64,000 nt of DNA from Hexactinellida sp. DTS-2022 (GCA_028753945.1 JAPNXP010000001.1:14870501-14934500); one strand, 5' to 3'. Numbered from the stretch's first letter, positions 43,679 through 54,254 are shown. The notes: generated from the sequence alone by a model not told the origin. A program made the numbers and translations.

Positions 43679-44596
43679 CATTCTCTGGATTTGTTACATT
43701 CTCATGTTGTTATTCTTATTAATTAACGTTAGCAATTCCAGTATACTATAAGAGACAATAATTTATAGAAACTAGTTTACTCCATGTTTACAACTTCAAT
43801 AATATTCACGGCACACCAACCTGTCAAATAGCAATATTCAGTCATCTCATTATCATTGTCATTACCTCATTAATTGATAACTTTATAAATATGTATGCTT
43901 TTTTTTGAACTGCAAAATCTCAAAAAGTATGGATTACCTTATCAATTACCAGACTAGAGCCTATTTTGATATATAACTAATTAAGGTCAGTTTACTGTAC
44001 GTATATTAATTAAAGTCTTGAATATTTTAGTAAATTGTAATTTCAGTTAATTCAGTTTTTTGGAATTAACTGCCCGAAACTATACTTTCCTTAATAAACC
44101 TGATCAACTATATAGTATATAGGGTTTCATACAGGGGGTTCACTTGACCACTGCTCCTTTAAGTGCCCCCTAGAAAAGTCACTTACACAACGAAGTTTTA
44201 AGCATTTACAATCCCAGATTGTCTCCCTTGCATGTAAATCCTTTATGAATCACTGGTATATACATGTGCCTATTGCAAAAGCTTATTATTATAACAATTC
44301 TTTAGTTTAGGGGCGGCACTCCGGCATGGCAGGTACGCTGACGACCTACAACTTTTCTAACGGGTTCCCAAATATTGGGGTCTTTATTACTCAGACTGTT
44401 CTTAATTTTAAAGAACCAACTGCTGAAACAGAATATTTGCGGCACACAGGTACGGCTGTTAAGACAACTTTTCAAAAGGTTAATTAATGATATATTTATA
44501 CGAGCTCGGAAAAATGTGTGTAAATATCTTGAATTTATCTGTGCTGCGCATGTAAGTTAAAATAAAAGTTACTGAATTCCCAAATTATCCCAAATA
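43679..44596. other. AT-rich DNA, nothing recognised
   Basis: No supported gene, RNA or repeat. Confidence 0.35.
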
Positions 44597-44925
44597 CAGT
44601 AAAACCTCCTTAATACGAACAGGAGGGGACCGTCAAAAAGCGTTCCCCTTATCCTAATTCGTATTAACTAATAGAGACCATTCAAACGTTACGTTACGCT
44701 TCCAAGGGGGAGGGGATTAACAATGTGTGACAGACCACCCTTGTAATACAAAATGATCCAAAAAGCATGAAATGGGGAGGAGTGTGTAATTTTCTGAAAT
44801 TTGCGTTACTTAACGTTTGAAAGGCCCCATATCAACAATATAAAGGCTTCGAAGGGGACTGAAATAGTGTTCGTATTAACCGGGATTTAGTATTAACCGT
44901 GTTTGTACTAACGAAGTTCTACTCT
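44597..44925. mobile_element. pogo/Tc1-like MITE, CAGTAAAACCTCCTTAATAC end
   Basis: The right end (GTTTGTACTAACGAAGTTCT) is a degenerate inverse of the left. The internal block with AGGGGATTAACAATGTG and GATCCAAAAAGC is shared with 54255-54350 and, inverted, 58085-58200. Confidence 0.6.
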
Positions 44926-45454
44926 ATATGTATTGTTATATACGATATCTATTTTAGAATAACATGTCTCCTGACTTCCATCATTATATGTGAGAACTCC
45001 TGTGCTGTGACCGAATAACATGCAAAATAATTGGATAAAGATTGGATGAACTTTTGAAAGCGTTGATGAGAGACAAACTGATCAACAGTAGAGTCACCGA
45101 TAAATGTATCATATATTTATTAATTCTGTAAAACAGAGTTTATACAGACTTTATCATTTCTAAGTTCTTTCTTTTGTTCTTCTGCAAGCCTGGAAAATAA
45201 ATATTTTCGGTTTGATTTTACTCAAAATATTTATATGAGAGTAATGACACAAAAGTGTTATTCAAAGTTCAAACTACTGAGTCATTTAAAGCCAGAATAT
45301 ATTCTACACGAGGAAAATTCCTGAACACTGAAGTGCATAAGATAAACGGTTATACAATTTTGGTTCGAAAAACCCGATTCGCTTCAACGCATGGACAAAC
45401 GTTACGATTGAAACGGAACGGAATTTAGTAAATTTATATTATTAATTTAAACTC

Positions 45455-45912
45455 AATTATTTAGTGTGTGTTTACTTGTTTGTTTGTCGGATTGTATTAA
45501 AGTGATATATGGAATAGCATTTATAATTTAGATTGATATTAACTTCCAAATGTAATGATAAGTAAATAAATATGCTGAACACGATATACATTTAAAATGA
45601 TAGTATGAATAATTGTTGTTGTTTACAAAATAGGTATACAAATTGAGGGAATTCAAATAATCAGACTAGCTTTCAATGGATATTATAAGTAAACAGGTAT
45701 GCTGAATTCGAATTTGGTACTTACAATTTCTAATATCCAAAATTATTGGTGTTTTTGTAATAAAATTGGTAAACAAGTTGAAAAGTATTGGAATTACCTA
45801 AATGCTGAATAAATATTGTCTACTTGGAAATAAGGTCATATTTGCTATTGTTAAGTTGAAAATATCAAAATAATACATAAATTTTAATGAATAAAGTTAG
45901 AGCGAAGGGCTC
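45455..45912 (+). mobile_element. degenerate copy of the 142-bp-core interspersed element
   Basis: TTTGTCGGATTGTATTAAAG, two to three decayed core units (TAAGTAAACAGGTATGCTGA) and a GCGAAGGGCTCGT 3' end. Confidence 0.6.
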
Positions 45913-46015
45913 GTTGGTTATATCATAACAACAATAAACGACGGGACTTAGTATGAATTAGAATACGTATTTTATACCCTTGTGGTTAAGAGATTAAGGA
46001 GTTTAGGCATCAATT

Positions 46016-46145
46016 AAACGAGCCCTTCGGTTCGGTCGCTTCGAAGGGGTTTCTCACAAAGGTCGCTTCGCAACCTTTGTTTATTCGTGGTAGACACTAC
46101 GCAATGCAATTAACGGCTGCTTTGCAGCCTTACCCAACGTGTGGT
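46016..46145 (-). repeat. 3' fragment of an interspersed element
   Basis: ACGAGCCCTTCGGTTCGGTC, then CGCTTCGCAACCTTTGT and ACGGCTGCTTTGCAGCC: the 3' block of the type seen at 24360-24465, inverted. Confidence 0.6.
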
Positions 46146-46324
46146 GGAAAACAGAATAGAGATCTAAACTTATGCATATCTGTATGCTATTAACAAATAA
46201 CTAATAGAACTAACTAAACTGAAATCACGCAGGTGGAGTCAGCAGGTAATCACCAAACCTCAATATGGGCAGTGAATTTAATATGTGAATATGTGCAATG
46301 AATTTAAAGCAATAATAATAATCT

Positions 46325-47243
46325 ATATTATTAAATCTCGATTGTTGTGTGTTTGTGTGTGTGTTTGTTTGTTTGTCCGGATTGTATTAAAGTGATGGGG
46401 GAATAGAAACCGCATTTATTTATGAGATATAAACTAACTGTCAAATGTTATAATAGGTAAACAAGTATGCTGAACACGAATTTCGCGTTTATAAATTTCT
46501 AATATAAATATTTGTTGTTGTTTACACAAAATAGGTAAACAAATTAATGAAAATTCAAAATCAACCTAGAAGTTAGCTTCCAACGGGTATTATTGGTAAA
46601 CAAGTATGCTAAACACGAATTTCGCATTTATAAATTTATAATATAAATATTTGTTGTTGTTGTTTACACAAAATAGGTAAACAAATTAATTAAAATTCAA
46701 AATCAACCTAGAAGTTAGCTTTCAACGGGTATTATTGGTAAACAAGTATGCTGAACACGAATTTCGCGTTTATAAATTTCTCATATTAATATTTGTTGTT
46801 GTTGTTTACACAAAATAGGTAAACAAATTAATTAAAATTCAAAATCAACCTAGAAGTTAGCTTCCAACGGGTATTATAGGTAAACAAGTATGCCGAACAC
46901 GAATTTCGCGTTTATAAATTTATAATATTAATATTTGTTGTTGTTGTTTACACAAAATAGGTAAACAAATTAATGAAAATTCAAAATCAACCTAGAAGTT
47001 AGCTTCCAACGGGTATTATAAGTAAACAAGTATGCTGAACACGAATTTCGCATTTATAAAATTCTAATATGAGTATTTGTTGTTGTTGTTGTTTACACAA
47101 ATAGGTAAACAAATTAATGAAAATTAGAAAGATATCTAGCATTTCCATGGTAGAAAATGTGAGGAGTAAGGCCGCTCAGCGGCCGTTAACTAGAGGTGCG
47201 TAGCACCGATCTGTCGCAAAGCGACCGAGACCGAAGGGCTCGT
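46325..47243 (+). mobile_element. interspersed element with five 142-bp core units
   Basis: 5' block AAATCTCGATTGTTGTGTGT plus a GTTTG tract and GATTGTATTAAAGTGATGGG. Core units start at 46456, 46595, 46737, 46879 and 47021 (period 139-142). The 3' block holds the hairpin GGCCGCTCAGCGGCC and ends GACCGAGACCGAAGGGCTCG T. This 5' microsatellite / tandem core / 3' hairpin layout resembles Helentron-derived elements (DINE-1/HINE, bivalve Pearl). Confidence 0.75.
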
Positions 47244-47244
47244 A

Positions 47245-47530
47245 ATAATTAATTCCCACGTGACGTCATAAACCATATTTCATGTTGTCTTACCATCTAA
47301 AATTGTGGGCCAATCGGATAAGAACAGAAAGAGTTATTCCCAGATAAGTGTCTTTATGAAGTAATAGTCCCGCTATTTTGTTTCAAAAACCAATAGATCG
47401 TTGTCAGCGTATTAAATTAGCCTTGCATGCAAATTTTCAGATCTCTAGAGCTTGTGGTGTTTCCAATCAATTCTGGACAAACACACAAACACACACACAC
47501 ACACACACACAACAATCGAAATTTAATAAT
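47245..47530 (-). mobile_element. interspersed element of the 24088-24465 type, inverted
   Basis: It shares TGACGTCA, CAATAGATCGTTGTCAGCGT and CAGATCTCTAGAGCTTGTGG with that copy, and ends in a CACACAC tract and AACAATCGAAATTTAATAAT. Its 5' end abuts the 3' end of the next element without spacer. Confidence 0.65.
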
Positions 47531-47740
47531 ACGAGCCCTTCGTACTACGCCTTGAAACTAATCATTTAGAATTAACATCTTTGGGTGTATTAAATATATT
47601 CCTCATAGATAAGAATGCTATACAATGTAATTTGTGTTTGGAAATTCAAATTCTCATATTAATAGCTCAAAAATTTCAGTTTCACGATAAGGAAGCTCGA
47701 ATCCAAATAATACTAAAGAAAAATATGCAATAGAATAGAC

Positions 47741-47949
47741 CAGTGTTCGGCAACTTGGTTTCTCGGTGGTCCACTTTACAATAACAAAATGTCATGTGGC
47801 CCAGGTTTAATTTACATGAGTATTGTTTTTGTTACATGAGTATTGTTTTTGTTTCCCACAATATAAACATGTCAGAAGTTTCATGAGGCCCATACAAAAT
47901 AGCCTCGCGGCCTACAATTGGGTCGCGGCCCGCTGGTTTCCGATCACTG
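47741..47949 (+). mobile_element. hAT-type MITE, left copy of the unit
   Basis: The left end is CAGTGTTCGGCAACTTGG; the right end is CTGGTTTCCGATCACTG. The body (GGCCCATACAAAATAGCCTC) matches the right copy closely and has a short internal duplication (TACATGAGTATTGTTTTTGT). Confidence 0.9.
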
Positions 47950-47999
47950 TGTTATAGCATTTTTATTAAGCATTAATTAATTGAGCAAAATGTGACCAA

Positions 48000-49259
48000 T
48001 TATGCAGAAAATATTTGGAGTCCAAATTTGTTGTTTTGGGATACACATACGAGTTTGTTGTTGTTGTTGTTGATTACTAGGCCAGTAGGAGAGGAAAACA
48101 ATCCAGCTTCATGTCCTGGTCTCCCTATGGTGTGTAGTAGGTCTCCTTCTGGAGAGAATACCTTGATATTGTGTCCGTAGTTGTTGCTAATGACGATGTT
48201 ATTGAGTTTGTCCAAACAGAAGAATAATGGGTATTTCACTTGCATTCCATTACCACTGGTAACTAGGGAGCGGGACTTCTCTCCTGATAGTGTAAACACG
48301 TGGATACAGGGATTGTCTACACGGCTTAACACAAACATTTCATTTATTGTGAACTTAACATCAACAGGTTCTGTCATAGTTTGATGTCGAAGCGAGTCTT
48401 GGAAAGCTAGATCTGTGGACAGGATTTGTATTCTGTTGTTGGATTCATCTGGCACGTAGAGGCGTTGATTGGGAGAGATGGCGAGTTGTCTCGGATAATT
48501 GAACTCTTCATTTCCAGACCCTTCCTTCCCTACTCGCTTTACCATTGTGAGATCTGGAAGCTTGTATAGGAAGATAGCGTGTTGGCCTATGTCCGTGACA
48601 TAAATGTTACCCTGATGGACTAATATGCCCCATGGCAATATCAAGTGTTGATGTCCGAATTCGTTGAGACAGTCTCCTGTCTCTGATAATATTTGAATTC
48701 TTTCGTTGCTCATTTCCGCCACATAAATGTGTCCGGATTCCGTATCGATTGAGACACCTTTTGGCCATTTAAACTCTCCAGTAGCTCTTCCTTTTTTCCC
48801 AACAGCAACTATAGGCTGTTGGAATGTGGCATAGTTTGGTATCGCTGACACAGGAGGGATGGGAGGAGTCTCGAGTTGTAGAATCTCTCCCAGACGGGAG
48901 ATACGTTCCTCTAGGTCCCGTGTGTCGCAGAGGTAGCTCACTTCTTGAGGTGGTGCTGCCACTTGCATTTCTGCCATTTTCGCTTCCAAATCTGTGACCA
49001 TTTTCCCTTGAAAGGAATGCAGCAAATTGTGCGTCATTTGGCCTTCCAAAAATGCGCGGGTTTCGGTTATTTGTTGGTGTATTTGTTGTCGCGCCACCCG
49101 ATTGGCTCCCATTTCCTCCCGTCTGTCCCTTAAGTCGGTCAACAGCTGGTGCCTTCTCTGCTCGAGAGAGCGTATCAACCTGTCTATCGATTCATTGATT
49201 TGTATCGACACGGGGTCTACGATTGGCACTGGGATTAGCTCAGGTATTTGAGTCGCCAT
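48000..49259 (-). CDS. coiled-coil plus NHL-repeat protein (MATQIPEL type), copy 2
   Basis: 419 codons from ATG 49259 to TAA, intronless and undamaged. Residues 1-140 are coiled coil (RLIRSLEQRRHQLLTDLRD); residues about 150-419 form the NHL propeller (GVSIDTESGHIYVAEMSNER and later GRPGHEAGLFSSPTGLVINN). It is a close paralogue of 34070-35320 with in-frame differences only, including an extra Asn and a two-residue C-terminal extension (FSA). No RING, B-box or signal peptide. It lies inside the MITE-bounded unit, so it has probably moved as cargo. The propeller ligand is unknown. Confidence 0.85.
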   Translation of the reverse strand: MATQIPELIPVPIVDPVSIQINESIDRLIRSLEQRRHQLLTDLRDRREEMGANRVARQQIHQQITETRAFLEGQMTHNLLHSFQGKMVTDLEAKMAEMQVAAPPQEVSYLCDTRDLEERISRLGEILQLETPPIPPVSAIPNYATFQQPIVAVGKKGRATGEFKWPKGVSIDTESGHIYVAEMSNERIQILSETGDCLNEFGHQHLILPWGILVHQGNIYVTDIGQHAIFLYKLPDLTMVKRVGKEGSGNEEFNYPRQLAISPNQRLYVPDESNNRIQILSTDLAFQDSLRHQTMTEPVDVKFTINEMFVLSRVDNPCIHVFTLSGEKSRSLVTSGNGMQVKYPLFFCLDKLNNIVISNNYGHNIKVFSPEGDLLHTIGRPGHEAGLFSSPTGLVINNNNNKLVCVSQNNKFGLQIFSA

Positions 49260-49532
49260 TTGTGTTTTTTTAATCTTTACTTGTTTGTTTCAGTATATTT
49301 ATTATCTTACAATTTAGGATATCTTTATACTTTGCTTGCTAGTTATGTAATATGGAATTAATTCATATTAAGTCAGCACACATTTCTGATTAGAAAGTGT
49401 ATTATAATTATCTCATTTTCATTATTCCATCATTATTTTATGCGGCATAGTTAATACTATAATTATTTGAGCAAGTATTATAATTTGTGAATGCTTTTTG
49501 CCTAAATATACGTACAATGGTTGGGTAAAAAT

Positions 49533-50237
49533 CACAGGCGGCGCAAGCACTGCGAGCATTGCGAGCATGCTCGCACCTATATTTTCTCAGAAAATTTGGG
49601 CCTAACGATTTCCAAGGGCATCAACTGCATTTGTGATCATAATATTAAGATATTCTATTTGGGTTAAATAGATACAGTAGACTACGCTTAATAGAGCAAC
49701 TGGTTAATCGGATCAACCTGACTAATCGGGTCACTTGGCTAGAAGTAGAAACATGTAAATAGTGTTAAATTCCTCCGTTAATCGGGCCAACAGCTTTATT
49801 CCGCTTAATTGGCTCAAAATGGCCTGAACCCGACTCCCAAATTCCCAATGTGACCCTAATAAGCGGAATATTCTGTAAATTCTGTATTTACTATATTAAT
49901 AGTCACTTATGCAGCTATTATTTGGGCCTATTTTCTGTTTACAAATGATTTTGGCACATTAGAAAGTGTTAAATGAATTTATCGCAAAGAAGAGCTACCG
50001 GTCACAATTGTTGCGAATTTCTAATTGTATTGATCATGAATGTATAAGTAATTATTTAAACCTACTTAGAACTCTTACTGTGTGTTTCGTGTATTACAAA
50101 ATCTGTATTACAAAATTTTAAATATATTGCATTGATTTATTAAAAGAAAATTAATTTAAATTACACAGAATTTAAAGAAAATTTGGGCCTAAATGAGGAG
50201 TGCTCGCACCAACATCGAAATGCTTCCGCCGCCACTG
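49533..50237. mobile_element. hAT-like non-autonomous element, perfect duplication GTAAAAAT
   Basis: The left end CACAGGCGGCGCAAGCA and right end TGCTTCCGCCGCCACTG pair with three mismatches. GTAAAAAT lies on both sides (49525-49532, 50238-50245). Subterminal GCTCGCACC and TTTGGGCCTAA are inverted repeats. It holds a nested TA-flanked MITE. Confidence 0.85.
49675..49875. mobile_element. pogo/Tigger-like MITE nested in the hAT-like element
   Basis: CAGTAGACTACGCTTAATAG at the left, CCTAATAAGCGGAATATTCTG at the right, TA on both sides. Internal GTTAATCGG motifs. Confidence 0.7.
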
Positions 50238-50922
50238 GTAAAAATAGGCTTGTCCAAGTTTCAGATTTTAAATAGTTAATTATTGCTATTTAGATTCTGT
50301 TCATAACTTCATAGTTAATCCTATCCAAATTTGGCTACGAACAGTGACCTTACTTTGAAAGTAGGTGTAATATTGGAAATAATGACAATATTCGTACGGG
50401 AGTGAAATCTGACGCGGTCGGTCCAATCAAGACAAACTAGATTTCAACTAACAGTGGTCTTACCTCATAATTATTTATGAAGGAATATTTTAGTTATTCT
50501 GCTATGCAAATACAGTCAGGTCTGCTTATTGAGAACAATTTGCATAAATTCTGGTAAAGACTATTCAAATTTCAAAAAAATTAGATTTAGACATGGTTCT
50601 TTACTCTCTATCAATTCAATCATAAAATTATTTTTTTCAAAAATTTTGATGATGACGTAACATAAAAGTGACATCTGCCACTTCGATGCCACATTAATTA
50701 TCGAAGAGAAAATGTAAAATTTGGGCTGTGCTAATCAGTGTTGTAAAGCAATTAAATGTATTTTGTACCTTTTTGAGATATTTGGTGGTGTAATTATAAA
50801 ATTGTTGGACAAATGAGGCATTTGTTTGGTAGGTTTGTTGGTTGTCGGTTTTAGTCAGTGAAATGATAATTTATGTTTGTAGTAGCATTCAACCTAACTG
50901 GTAACATTCGATTGTGTTATAG

Positions 50923-51116
50923 CAGTATTCGGCAACTTGGTTTCTCGGTGGCCCACTTTACAAGAACAAAATGTCATGTAGCCCAGGTTTAATTTACATT
51001 AGTAGTGTTTTTGTTTTACGGTCCACAATATAAACATGTCAGAAGTTTCATGAGGCCCATACAAAATAGCCTCGCGGCCCACAATTGGGTCGAGGCCCAC
51101 TGGTTGCCGATCACTG
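50923..51116 (+). mobile_element. hAT-type MITE, right copy of the unit
   Basis: CAGTATTCGGCAACTTGG to CTGGTTGCCGATCACTG. Same orientation as the left copy. Confidence 0.9.
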
Positions 51117-51663
51117 GAATAGACAAATGATTGATTGGTTAAATGAATATATTTTCACTAAATCAGATTGCAGCCTCAGAAAATCTTTCTATTATGCACA
51201 GTCTATTTATACTAATTGAATGAAGTATAGCTAATCCATACTAACAAACCCTCAAATTTAATTGGCTAATATATTTTGTCACCTTTAAATGTGAATATTT
51301 CTCTTAAAAAACAATAGATCGTTGTCGCAGTACAAAATTACCCCTGTATACAAATTTTCAGCTTTCTGGGACTCGTAGTCTTTCCAATTAATTCTGGATT
51401 ATATAATATAGCGATTCACTTGAGACAATAGCTAATAGTATAGTAGTTTACTGATACTTAGCAGCACTGGGCGTTCCAATCCATTTCAAAGTGACACCTA
51501 GCAACTGAAATACTAATGTAAGAAATAAAACATGTGCGGATATGAATACAATCGATTGGATAAATAAATAAATAAAAAAGTCAATTCAACATACATTATA
51601 ACTACTACACAAGCACACAAACTAAAAGATATAGAAAGATTCAATTCAAACCAGAAATCATGA

Positions 51664-52899
51664 TTAGAACATCTGAATACAATGTCCAGGGTTTCGAGAC
51701 ACAACTATAACTCTACCTTCTCTGTCCGTAGCTATCCCAGTAGGAGAGATAAGGTCTCCTCTTCCCTCTCCTCTCTTCCCAAACTTGTGTAGCAGTTCTC
51801 CGCTGATAGAGAATATGAGAACAGAATTAGCTGAGAAGTCAGTCAATAGAATATTGAAATCTCTGTCGAGACAGAAGCAATAAGGGCAAATCACTTGATT
51901 ACCTTCTCCTTTCGTTATTATCTCTCTAATTAGCTGATGAGAGTAGTCATATAAACGAATGCATGGATTTCCAAATGCCAGTACAACGATAATTTGTGGA
52001 GTTAGCTTGATATCAATCGGAAAGCTACAATTAGGAATGAATGTATTGAAAGTTAAATCCAAATTCAAACATTGAATGCGATTGTTGTTCAAGTCACAAA
52101 TGTAAAAAAGATTCCTCACAGTTGATATAGCTATTCCACTTGGATTTTGAAATTCCATTTCTTTCTTGCCTCCTCTCCCAACTGACTGTATGTATCTACC
52201 TTCGGTAGAGTATACAGTGATATAATTAGCTCCATACTGTGTGACATATACTTTGTTAAGATGGATACAGACACCAGTTGGTTCATCCATCTTCTCACTG
52301 AAAGCGAATAAAAATTCAAAACATTCAGTAAAGACTTGTACCCGATTATTACCGTCATCACAAATATACATAACATTCGTTTGCGAGTCAATAGCAATTG
52401 AACCAGGCCATTTGAACTCTCCAGGAGTTGGAGTGGTATCGTCTCTATGTTTCCCAGCTACCTTTATAGGATTTCCTTTCTCCTTGTAGTCCGCTTCTCC
52501 TCTCACTCGAATCGATCCTGTCCTACTCAGTATTCCTTCTAGGTTTGTATCCCACTCCAGCTCCACTCGTCTCATCCTATCTCTAGCTGTCTCCAGACTA
52601 GCTTCTAGCTCTCTCATGCGGGCATCCAACTGTGCTATAATCTGTTGGAGAAACTCTTGATTTTCATTATCCGTAAGAGTAGCAATGTTTTGCTCTTTCG
52701 TTATTCTCAGCTGATCAATCTGTTTACCAACTTCCTCTCCCCTGTAGACATCCTCTAGCTGCTGCAGCTCTGACAGCAGTGCTGTCTCTCTCTCTCGCAG
52801 CACCTGATGAGCTCTGGCTACTCTCTCCCGTAGCTCTACTCGCACCCTCTCTATCTGTGTCAGGAATGGATTCTCTGCTGGCACATTAGCACTAGCCAT
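51664..52899 (-). CDS. coiled-coil plus NHL-repeat protein (MASANV type), copy 1
   Basis: 411 codons from ATG 52899 to TAA, intronless. Residues 1-125 are a coiled coil (VRVELRERVARAHQVLRERE, LQQLEDVYRGEEVGKQIDQL). Residues about 140-411 are six NHL blades with repeated signatures such as MYICDDGNNRVQVF, KVYVTQYGANYITVYSTEG, LFYICDLNNNRIQCLNLDL and GEGRGDLISPTGIATDREGR. No RING, B-box or membrane segment. The gene and both flanks are duplicated at 58.9-61.5 kb and 62.0-63.5 kb. Function unknown; the domain pattern suggests a cytoplasmic binding protein or adaptor. Confidence 0.87.
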   Translation of the reverse strand: MASANVPAENPFLTQIERVRVELRERVARAHQVLRERETALLSELQQLEDVYRGEEVGKQIDQLRITKEQNIATLTDNENQEFLQQIIAQLDARMRELEASLETARDRMRRVELEWDTNLEGILSRTGSIRVRGEADYKEKGNPIKVAGKHRDDTTPTPGEFKWPGSIAIDSQTNVMYICDDGNNRVQVFTECFEFLFAFSEKMDEPTGVCIHLNKVYVTQYGANYITVYSTEGRYIQSVGRGGKKEMEFQNPSGIAISTVRNLFYICDLNNNRIQCLNLDLTFNTFIPNCSFPIDIKLTPQIIVVLAFGNPCIRLYDYSHQLIREIITKGEGNQVICPYCFCLDRDFNILLTDFSANSVLIFSISGELLHKFGKRGEGRGDLISPTGIATDREGRVIVVSRNPGHCIQMF

Positions 52900-53474
52900 C
52901 TTGTGTAACTTGATTCTAACTAGAGTATTCCTATCATTACAGATATAAATACTAAATTACGATATTAAATTCAGCCTAATTCCTAGTCAACTTAATCTAC
53001 TAAAGCGGACAGTAGTATTTGAACCACTCTATGCATAATTACTGCTAATTTTCATATTTAGCTTTAGGGGTTGTGCAGTTAATTTCGCTCATTTAGTGCA
53101 AGTATTCCATTTTTCACGTTCGATAAATTATCTTACAATCTAGAACTTGGAAGTTGGAACTAACAAAATACTTAATAATCTGTATTGTCTAGTTATCTTG
53201 TCGAATATGACGGACTTAAATATTCATTTTTCAAGCTTGTAGAAGAATAGAAGAACAAACTACAGAAACTAGTATACGTATATATATTACGCAATAAGTT
53301 GAATACCTATTAGCTATTCGTACAGTTTATTATAGCCTGCACGAATGGCTAATACGCGTTCTCTTCTTCAAAACTCTAAAATATATCGAAATATCGATGT
53401 GATTTCATCCGAGATTCTACTGTTGATCAGTTCGCTTCATATCGAATCCATGCGAAAATTAATTCTGTAGTGTT
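52900..53474. other. 5' flank of NHL copy, duplicated
   Basis: Matches 60440-61140 (AAATTCAGCCTAATTCCTAG, CTACTAAAGCGGA), so it belongs to the duplicated module. No gene seen. Confidence 0.6.
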
Positions 53475-53642
53475 ATGCTACAACAGAGAACTCATACGTT
53501 TATGATGGAAGTAAGAAGACAGGTTTTTCTCAAATACAGAAGACACCAACTTCAGGAACCTATAACCTATGCACCAGTAGAGATACTACCGTTTAAGGAG
53601 CGTAGACTCGGGAGAGGGAATGGTAGGGTTTATGGGCTATGA
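53475..53642 (+). CDS. possible 55-codon small gene upstream of the NHL gene
   Basis: ATG 53475 (MLQQRTHTFMMEVRRQVFLK, then YRRHQLQEPITYAPVEILPF) to TGA. The paralogous segment at 61137 keeps the same frame with mostly mild replacements but stops early (after PVERLP). In that copy a different frame, 61100-61168, begins with a signal-peptide-like MRKLLLTLILVVLCC. This may be one short secreted-peptide gene read in pieces, or chance. Divergent from the NHL gene. Confidence 0.2.
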   Translation: MLQQRTHTFMMEVRRQVFLKYRRHQLQEPITYAPVEILPFKERRLGRGNGRVYGL

Positions 53643-53859
53643 GTTACCAATGGTAGACACTTTTGACGGAATTTGCATTATGATTAATAGAAATACTACC
53701 GCTTGTAAATTATTGATATGGGCATGGCCCTACCAACCTTACCATGCTATGCCGTTTAAATTTAAAGTGCTTTGTTTATGAGAACAAATCTATACTAGTT
53801 ATAGTGATGTTTGGTGTGTGGAAATTATATGATATTTATCATAATATTGTCTAATTACA

Positions 53860-54110
53860 TTGTTTTTGGCCTTTCAGTCAAGATAAATCCCTGCATGATA
53901 GCTTATAAATCCATGGATATTGGTTCATTTCTTGGACACTTTTCTAGGCCTCGAACGTATCATAATTTCGCTCGCTCGGTGTTAATTGAGACATGTACAT
54001 GTATGTTAAGAAATATATTTATGTGGCCATTCATTTAGTTGCTGTTACGAAATATATTTTTAAGAAAATGGATGCAAGGAAATCGCTGGGCAGTACGAAT
54101 AATTACAGTT
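53860..54110 (+). repeat. inverted repeat pair, left copy (right copy 57475-57725)
   Basis: GGACACTTTTCTAGGCCTCGA, TTAATTGAGACATG and GGCCATTCATTTAGTTGCTG match the reverse complement of 57475-57725. In the right copy a short frame (GHFSKWLEPLKIALDRML) hints at a decayed coding element. Confidence 0.6.
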
Positions 54111-54156
54111 TATTTGACAAACCAAAATGTATAACTATGAACTAAATATATTAATC

Positions 54157-54217
54157 AAGAATTAGGTAGTTTGAAGTTCAAACAAAATTTGTTTGAACTT
54201 CAAACTACCTAATTCTT
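54157..54217. repeat. 61-base perfect hairpin
   Basis: Arms of 30 bases (AAGAATTAGGTAGTTTGAAG ... CAAACAAA and its exact complement) around one central A at 54187. No mismatches. No flanking duplication recognised. Confidence 0.9.
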
Positions 54218-54254
54218 GTGCAAATAGAGTAAATCTCTAGACAGTAGGCAGGTA

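Larger units (their letters stand above)
47741..51116. mobile_element. MITE-bounded composite unit carrying an NHL gene
   Basis: Two copies of one hAT-type MITE in the same orientation bound 2973 bp. Outside both is GAATAGAC (47733-47740, 51117-51124); inside both is TGTTATAG (47950-47957, 50915-50922). Both octamers fit nnnTAnnn. The unit contains the NHL gene 48000-49259 and a 705-bp hAT-like element. Confidence 0.85.
47531..51400 (-). mobile_element. interspersed element of the 1905-2862 type, split by the MITE-bounded unit
   Basis: 47531-47740 and 51117-51400 are consecutive parts of one inverted copy (compare 1905-2862). They meet at GAATAGAC, which appears once in the uninterrupted copy (as GTCTATTC near 2179) and twice here, flanking the insertion. 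Confidence 0.85.

Noticed and set aside
46456-47125. Regularly spaced repeats resembling a CRISPR array.
   Set aside because: Units are contiguous 142-bp tandem copies without unique spacers, inside an interspersed element in eukaryotic DNA.
47741-47949. Treating the two MITEs at 47741 and 50923 as independent insertions.
   Set aside because: Independent insertions would have the same octamer on both sides of each copy; here the octamers are swapped between copies.
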